This document shows positions 7,919 through 10,922 of a stretch of DNA of 10,922 bases, in pieces. The stretch comes from Paracoccaceae bacterium. Lineage in GTDB: Bacteria; Pseudomonadota; Alphaproteobacteria; Rhodobacterales; Rhodobacteraceae. The notes under the pieces were generated by a model. The model did not search any database, was not told where the DNA came from, and saw only the letters and a list, made by a program, of their open reading frames with translations. The stretch spans positions 8,493-19,414 of the forward strand of contig JABSSB010000010.1 in assembly GCA_013214715.1 (NCBI GenBank). Direction: 5' to 3'. The translations under genes were made by a program, and so were the position numbers. Position 1 is the stretch's first letter. Each line of letters starts with the position of its first letter.

Positions 7919-7944
7919 AATCCGCCCATTTGGAGGATTTTTTT
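7919..7944 (+). terminator. Terminator-like hairpin with T-run, reading on the plus strand
   Basis: AATCC (7919-7923) pairs with GGATT (7935-7939), and inside this CC pairs with GG around an ATTT loop, with small bulges. Seven T (7938-7944) follow at once. The stem is weak, and no plus-strand gene lies upstream; the plus strand here is antisense to mreB. It could stop antisense transcription or be chance. Confidence 0.25.
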
Positions 7945-8048
7945 GGCATTGGCCTTTAAACGGTGAAATCCGCGACCATCGCAGCGCTGAGATTGCGGAT
8001 CACCTCGGGGTCTGCGGCAAAGACATTGCGTAGGCACCGAGGACGAAC

Positions 8049-8069
8049 CGGGCGCCGGAGAGGCGCCCG
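8049..8069 (-). terminator. Hairpin just downstream of leuA, probable terminator
   Basis: An 8 bp perfect GC stem (8049-8056 with 8062-8069) closes a 5-base loop and starts 7 bases after the leuA TAA. It is placed as an intrinsic terminator would be, but only a broken T stretch (GGTTCGTCC) follows on the minus strand. Termination may be partial, or the stem may only protect the transcript's 3' end. Confidence 0.45.
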
Positions 8070-8076
8070 AAACATG

Positions 8077-9648
8077 TTAGTCGACATCTTTGTAATTGAT
8101 CTCGCGCACATCCGCGCCCGGCCCCGTCTTTTCGCGCCGGACCAGCAGACGATTGAGCGCCGAGACATAGGCTTTGGCCGAGGCCACGACCGTATCGGTA
8201 TCCGCCGATTGTCCTGTCGCGATCACGCCATCTTCTTCCAGACGCACCGACACAGTCGCCTGCGCGTCCGTCCCTTCCGTCACCGCATGGACCTGATACA
8301 GCTGCAAATGCGCCTTGTTCGGATGCAGCTTGCGGATCGCCTTGAAGGTCGCATCGACCGGCCCGTCGCCTTCGGAACTGGCGGTCACATCCGCGCCGTC
8401 GATCTCCATTTCGATGGTCGATTCGGCCGGTCCCGTCCCGCACAGCACCTTCATAGCCACGACTTTGAGCCGGTCGTTTTCTTCGGCTTCGCTAACCCCC
8501 ATCAGGGCGATCAGGTCATCGTCATAGACTTCCTTCTTGCGATCGGCGAGCTCCTTGAAGCGGACAAAAATGTCTTTCAGCTGATTGTCACCGGGTTCAA
8601 ACCCAAGCTCGTTCAGCTTGGCGCGCAGCGCGGCACGGCCGGAATGCTTGCCCAAGGGCAGCGATGTGCCCGACAGCCCCACATCCTGCGGGCGCATGAT
8701 TTCAAAGGTTTCGGCATTCTTCAGCATCCCGTCTTGATGGATGCCGCTTTCATGGGCGAACGCATTCTTGCCGACGATGGCCTTGTTGAACTGCACGTTA
8801 AAGCCCGACACCGTGGCCACCCGGCGCGAGATATGCATGAGCTTTGTGGTGTCGATGCCAGTCTCGAACGGCATGATGTCGCCACGCACTTTCAGCGCCA
8901 TCACCACCTCTTCCAGCGCAGTGTTGCCCGCGCGTTCGCCGAGACCGTTGATGGTGCATTCGATCTGCCGTGCCCCCCCGGCCACAGCGGCCAGCGAGTT
9001 GGCCGTCGCCATGCCCAGATCATTATGGCAATGGGTGGCAAAGACGACCGTCTCCGCGCCCGGCACCTCGGCGATCAGGCGGCGGATCAGATCAGCGCTT
9101 TCGATCGGGGCGGTATAGCCCACCGTGTCGGGGATGTTGATCGTTGTGGCGCCGCATTTGATTGCGATTTCGACCACGCGGGCGAGGTAATCCCATTCCG
9201 TCCGCGTCGCATCCATTGGCGACCACTGCACATTGTCACACAGGTTGCGCGCATGGGTTACCGTCTGTTCGATCCGCTCGGCCATTTCATCCATCGTCAG
9301 GTTCGGAATGGCGCGATGCAGCGGCGAGGTGCCGATAAAGGTATGAATGCGCGGCTTTTCGGCGTGTTTGACCGCCTCCCAGCAGCGGTCGATATCAGCA
9401 AAATTGGCGCGGGCCAGACCGCAGATCACCGAATTGACCGAGTTCTTGGCGATCTCGCTTACGGCGGCAAAATCGCCTTCGGAGGCAATGGGAAAACCCG
9501 CTTCGATGATGTCGACGCCCATCTCGTCCAGCAGCCCGGCGATCTCGAGCTTTTCGTCATGGGTCATGGTCGCGCCGGGGCTTTGCTCGCCGTCGCGCAG
9601 GGTGGTGTCAAAAATTACCACGCGATCCTTAGATGCGGTCTTGGTCAT
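8077..9648 (-). CDS. leuA: 2-isopropylmalate synthase
   Basis: This 523 aa enzyme condenses acetyl-CoA with 2-ketoisovalerate, the committed step of leucine synthesis. The catalytic TIM barrel opens with VVIFDTTLRDGEQSPG (Arg18 and Asp19 of the conserved RD pair). Metal ligands His206 and His208 follow in ATHCHNDLGMAT, then the GLGERAGNTALEEVV segment with Asn242. SGIHQDGMLKN marks the linker subdomain. The last ~130 residues (from roughly 390) look like the LeuA regulatory domain that binds leucine for feedback inhibition. Length matches the long, feedback-regulated form. The ATG at 9648 has GAGG 8 bases upstream. Expression is probably also controlled by the leucine leader at 9746-9799. Confidence 0.97.
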   Translation of the reverse strand: MTKTASKDRVVIFDTTLRDGEQSPGATMTHDEKLEIAGLLDEMGVDIIEAGFPIASEGDFAAVSEIAKNSVNSVICGLARANFADIDRCWEAVKHAEKPRIHTFIGTSPLHRAIPNLTMDEMAERIEQTVTHARNLCDNVQWSPMDATRTEWDYLARVVEIAIKCGATTINIPDTVGYTAPIESADLIRRLIAEVPGAETVVFATHCHNDLGMATANSLAAVAGGARQIECTINGLGERAGNTALEEVVMALKVRGDIMPFETGIDTTKLMHISRRVATVSGFNVQFNKAIVGKNAFAHESGIHQDGMLKNAETFEIMRPQDVGLSGTSLPLGKHSGRAALRAKLNELGFEPGDNQLKDIFVRFKELADRKKEVYDDDLIALMGVSEAEENDRLKVVAMKVLCGTGPAESTIEMEIDGADVTASSEGDGPVDATFKAIRKLHPNKAHLQLYQVHAVTEGTDAQATVSVRLEEDGVIATGQSADTDTVVASAKAYVSALNRLLVRREKTGPGADVREINYKDVD

Positions 9649-9656
9649 TCTGGTAT

Positions 9657-9660
9657 CCTC
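9657..9660 (-). promoter_or_regulatory. leuA ribosome binding site
   Basis: GAGG on the minus strand, 8 bases before the leuA ATG. It lies 11 bases downstream of the distal arm (9672-9679) of a long-range helix in the leader, so leader folding could influence its access. Confidence 0.7.
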
Positions 9661-9671
9661 GAAAATCTGGT

Positions 9672-9772
9672 CTAATCCGGTGCCGTTTGGCTGGTGCAGT
9701 GGCGCGCAGGCGTCTCCCTCTGAGCGGGCGCGCCGAAGGGCACGCTCAGAGGCGGATTAGCAGCAGGCGTGC
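9672..9772 (-). promoter_or_regulatory. Leucine attenuator region upstream of leuA: competing RNA helices
   Basis: Four perfect pairings are visible in the minus-strand transcript. A: 9767-9772 with 9740-9745 (6 bp), enclosing the clustered leucine codons. B: 9743-9752 with 9717-9726 (10 bp, CCTCTGAGCG / CGCTCAGAGG), whose first arm contains the leader stop codon. C: 9728-9734 with 9701-9707 (7 bp, GGCGCGC / GCGCGCC). D: 9753-9760 with 9672-9679 (8 bp, CTAATCCG / CGGATTAG). A and B share bases and exclude each other; C uses the loop of B and also competes. This matches the 1:2, 2:3, 3:4 logic of amino-acid attenuators, with leader translation choosing the fold. No U-tract follows B or C, so intrinsic termination is not obvious; Rho or translational control are alternatives. 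Confidence 0.65.
9717..9752 (-). repeat. 10 bp perfect inverted repeat (main leader hairpin)
   Basis: Arms 9717-9726 and 9743-9752 are exact reverse complements around a 16-base loop that holds the palindrome GGCGCGCC and a smaller GCC/GGC stem. The leader stop codon TGA (9746-9748) lies in one arm, so a terminating ribosome would block the stem. Confidence 0.8.
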
Positions 9773-9799
9773 GGCTAGTTCCGCAAAAGCGGACGCCAT
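9746..9799 (-). CDS. Leucine-rich leader peptide of leuA
   Basis: The minus-strand frame from the ATG at 9799 to the TGA at 9746 encodes MASAFAELAARLLLIRL (17 aa). Five residues are leucine (8, 12-14 and 17), including a run CTG CTG CTA. Two of the five are CTA, normally an infrequent codon in GC-rich genomes. The frame ends 97 bases before leuA, and its stop sits in the 10 bp hairpin arm. This is the arrangement of leuL-type attenuator peptides, where slow decoding at low leucyl-tRNA stalls the ribosome and changes the RNA fold. An in-frame ATG at 9826 would give 26 aa. Neither start has a clear Shine-Dalgarno sequence, so the true start is unsettled. It is too short for homology to help; position and codon content carry the call. 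Confidence 0.72.
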   Translation of the reverse strand: MASAFAELAARLLLIRL

Positions 9800-9833
9800 G
9801 GCCGGGATATGCGCTGTGCCTGTCATGCGCCGC

Positions 9834-9839
9834 ACATAA
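9834..9839 (-). promoter_or_regulatory. Possible -10 element for the leuA leader transcript (weak)
   Basis: TTATGT on the minus strand, with only a poor -35-like TTTTCT 17 bases upstream. If real, transcription would begin almost at the upstream in-frame ATG (9826), which would make the leader peptide leaderless. Sequence evidence alone is thin. Confidence 0.2.
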
Positions 9840-9919
9840 GCAGAGCTTGGCCGCAAAGAAAAGGTGAAAATCAACGCAATTTGGATTGATCCACGCCGAT
9901 ATGCGTCTAGCTGCGCAGC

Positions 9920-10582
9920 ATGGAAACGGCTTTGGTGATCGGCGCCTCTGGCGGAATTGGCAGCGCTTTATCGGCGGCCCTGCAAGGACGTGGCGCGGCA
10001 GTGACGGGCCTGTCACGGTCGCAAGACGGGCTGGATTTGACCGATGAGGCCTCTGTCTCGCAGGCGTTATCCGGGTTGGGCCCTTTTGATGCTGTGCTCG
10101 TCACCTCGGGCGCTTTAGAGATTTCCGGGGCGGCACCGGAGAAAAGCATCCGGCGATTGGATGCGCAGGCAATGTTGGATCAATTCGCGCTGAATGCCAT
10201 AGGTCCGGCATTGGTCCTGCGCGAGGCGCATCGCTTACTGCCGCGCGACCGGCGTGGGGTGTTTGGCGTGTTGTCAGCGCGGGTCGGCTCCATAGGAGAC
10301 AACCGGCTGGGCGGCTGGATCAGCTATCGCGCGGCCAAGGCAGCGGTGAACCAGATCGTGCATACGGCTGCGATCGAACTGGCCCGGACCCACCCGCAAG
10401 CGATCTGTGTTGCGCTGCATCCCGGCACCGTGCAGACCAAATTCACCGAGAAATATCTAGGCCGACACCCCGCCGTGCCCGCGTCAGATGCCGCGCAAAA
10501 CCTGCTGCGCGTGATCGATGGGCTGACGCCTGCCCAGACCGGCGGGTTCTTCGACTGGGCCGGGACAGAGATCCCGTGGTGA
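9920..10582 (+). CDS. Short-chain dehydrogenase/reductase (SDR), C-factor (CsgA)-like
   Basis: This 220 aa protein is a Rossmann-fold oxidoreductase with the N-terminal nucleotide-binding motif GASGGIG (residues 8-14). A TSG takes the place of the usual NAG at 62-64, a structural Asn is at 92, and the catalytic residues are Ser124 (in RVGSIGDNR), Tyr136 and Lys140 (YRAAK). The HPGTVQTKF segment at 167-175 is the usual PG motif after the active site. At 220 aa it is short for classical SDRs (about 250) and, with the SARVGSIGDN signature, resembles CsgA-type proteins. The substrate is unknown. No strong ribosome binding site precedes the ATG, but the nucleotide-binding motif begins eight residues in, so the start is sound. 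Its stop overlaps the next gene's GTG start by 4 bp, implying co-translation. Confidence 0.9.
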   Translation: METALVIGASGGIGSALSAALQGRGAAVTGLSRSQDGLDLTDEASVSQALSGLGPFDAVLVTSGALEISGAAPEKSIRRLDAQAMLDQFALNAIGPALVLREAHRLLPRDRRGVFGVLSARVGSIGDNRLGGWISYRAAKAAVNQIVHTAAIELARTHPQAICVALHPGTVQTKFTEKYLGRHPAVPASDAAQNLLRVIDGLTPAQTGGFFDWAGTEIPW

Positions 10583-10922
10583 GCCGCCTTGTTCTTGTTC
10601 TGGGCGACCAACTGAGCGACGATATTGCTGCGCTCAAGGCCGCCGACCCGGCCCACGATATCGTGGTCATGGCCGAGGTTGCCGCCGAGACCGACAGCGT
10701 GCCGCATCACCCCAAGAAAATCGCCTTCCTCTTCGCCGCCATGCGCAAATTTGCCGCGCGGCTGGAAACGCAGGGTTGGCGGGTGGCCTATACGCGTTTG
10801 GATGATGCCGACAGCACCGGGTCGATCCCCGGCGAATTGCTGCGGCGAGCGGCGGAGCATCGGGCCGATAGTGTCATCGCCACCGAACCCGGCGATTTTC
10901 GTCTGATTGCCGCATTGGAAAG
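10579..10922 (+). CDS. Photolyase/cryptochrome-related protein (DPRP family), 5' part
   Basis: The frame starts at a GTG overlapping the SDR stop (GTGA) and is open to the window edge, giving 114 complete codons of a family usually near 500 aa. The N-terminus reads RLVLVLGDQLSDD, followed by VVMAEVAAETDSVPHHPKKI, FLFAAMRKFAARLE, GWRVAYTRLDD and ATEPGDFRL. These are typical of the alpha/beta antenna domain of the deoxyribodipyrimidine photolyase-related proteins (PhrB / CryB type). Known members bind FAD, a lumazine-type antenna and a [4Fe-4S] cluster, and several repair (6-4) photoproducts. The cofactor-binding C-terminal parts are outside the window, so repair versus signalling function cannot be judged here. 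Confidence 0.88.
   Translation, partial: MSRLVLVLGDQLSDDIAALKAADPAHDIVVMAEVAAETDSVPHHPKKIAFLFAAMRKFAARLETQGWRVAYTRLDDADSTGSIPGELLRRAAEHRADSVIATEPGDFRLIAALE

Larger units (their letters stand above)
7802..8076. other. Spacer between leuA and mreB
   Basis: Both flanking genes point leftward. From the leuA side the spacer holds a GC-rich hairpin at 8049-8069 and a short orphan frame ending at a TAA at 7956. It also holds a terminator-like element facing the plus strand at 7919-7944 and the likely mreB promoter region. No complete gene with a convincing start is visible on either strand. Confidence 0.6.
9649..9919. other. Divergent regulatory region between leuA and the SDR gene
   Basis: The left two thirds hold the leuA leader peptide and its helices. 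A small hairpin (TCCGC, 4-base loop, GCGGA at 9780-9793) lies in the first codons of the leader. TTATGT on the minus strand (9834-9839) could be a -10 box for leuA. I find no convincing -35/-10 pair for the plus-strand SDR gene and no clear operator palindrome. Confidence 0.5.

Noticed and set aside
7918..7966. 16-residue plus-strand peptide frame (MNPPIWRIFLALAFKR) with GAGG upstream
   Set aside because: Short hydrophobic frames with chance ribosome binding sites are common, no gene follows on that strand, and it overlaps the terminator-like element. Kept here only as a note.
7963..9675. 570-codon plus-strand open frame opposite leuA
   Set aside because: It is a mirror of leuA, which has all catalytic motifs on the minus strand. 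The shadow protein is rich in His/Arg/Gly with no domain pattern, typical of antisense frames in GC-rich DNA.
9727..9734. GGCGCGCC palindrome as a protein-binding operator
   Set aside because: It is fully explained as the loop of the leader hairpin and a partner of helix C. A single 8-base GC palindrome is weak evidence for an operator in GC-rich DNA.

Overview
The window looks like chromosomal DNA of a GC-rich alphaproteobacterium, most likely a Rhodobacterales (Roseobacter-group) species. This rests on base composition, the character of the proteins, and a leuA / mreBCD-mrdA-rodA gene order that I associate with that group. I see no insertion sequence, phage gene, CRISPR array, rRNA or tRNA.

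Layout. (1) 3-1215, plus strand: the 3' part of a TauD/TfdA-type 2-oxoglutarate/Fe(II) dioxygenase, then, after one base, a small four-helix membrane protein resembling DUF2165. (2) 1229-7801, minus strand: a tightly packed rod-elongation operon read mreB > mreC > mreD > mrdA (PBP2) > rodA > ghrA-like 2-hydroxyacid dehydrogenase. Junctions from mreC onward are 1-4 bp overlaps or a 4 bp gap. It converges on the first pair with 13 bp between stop codons. (3) 7802-8076: a spacer holding the probable mreB promoter region, a hairpin just after leuA and a short orphan reading frame. (4) 8077-9648, minus strand: leuA (2-isopropylmalate synthase). (5) 9649-9919: a divergent regulatory region. On the leuA side it encodes a leucine-rich leader peptide (MASAFAELAARLLLIRL) that ends inside a 10 bp stem, with several competing helices: a leucine attenuator. 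(6) 9920-10922, plus strand: a short-chain dehydrogenase overlapping by 4 bp the start of a photolyase/cryptochrome-related (DPRP family) gene that runs off the window.

How the genes work together. MreB filaments, MreC, MreD, the SEDS glycosyltransferase RodA and the transpeptidase PBP2 form the elongasome that builds lateral-wall peptidoglycan. The GhrA-like enzyme is a metabolic passenger at the operon end. LeuA commits 2-ketoisovalerate to leucine synthesis and appears to be controlled by leucyl-tRNA supply through the leader peptide.

The window is mostly conserved core genome and I found no convincing new gene system. The most informative element not explained by ordinary genes is the leuA leader. 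Its helices are only partly like the textbook scheme: there is no U-tract, and an 8 bp long-range helix includes a leucine codon.
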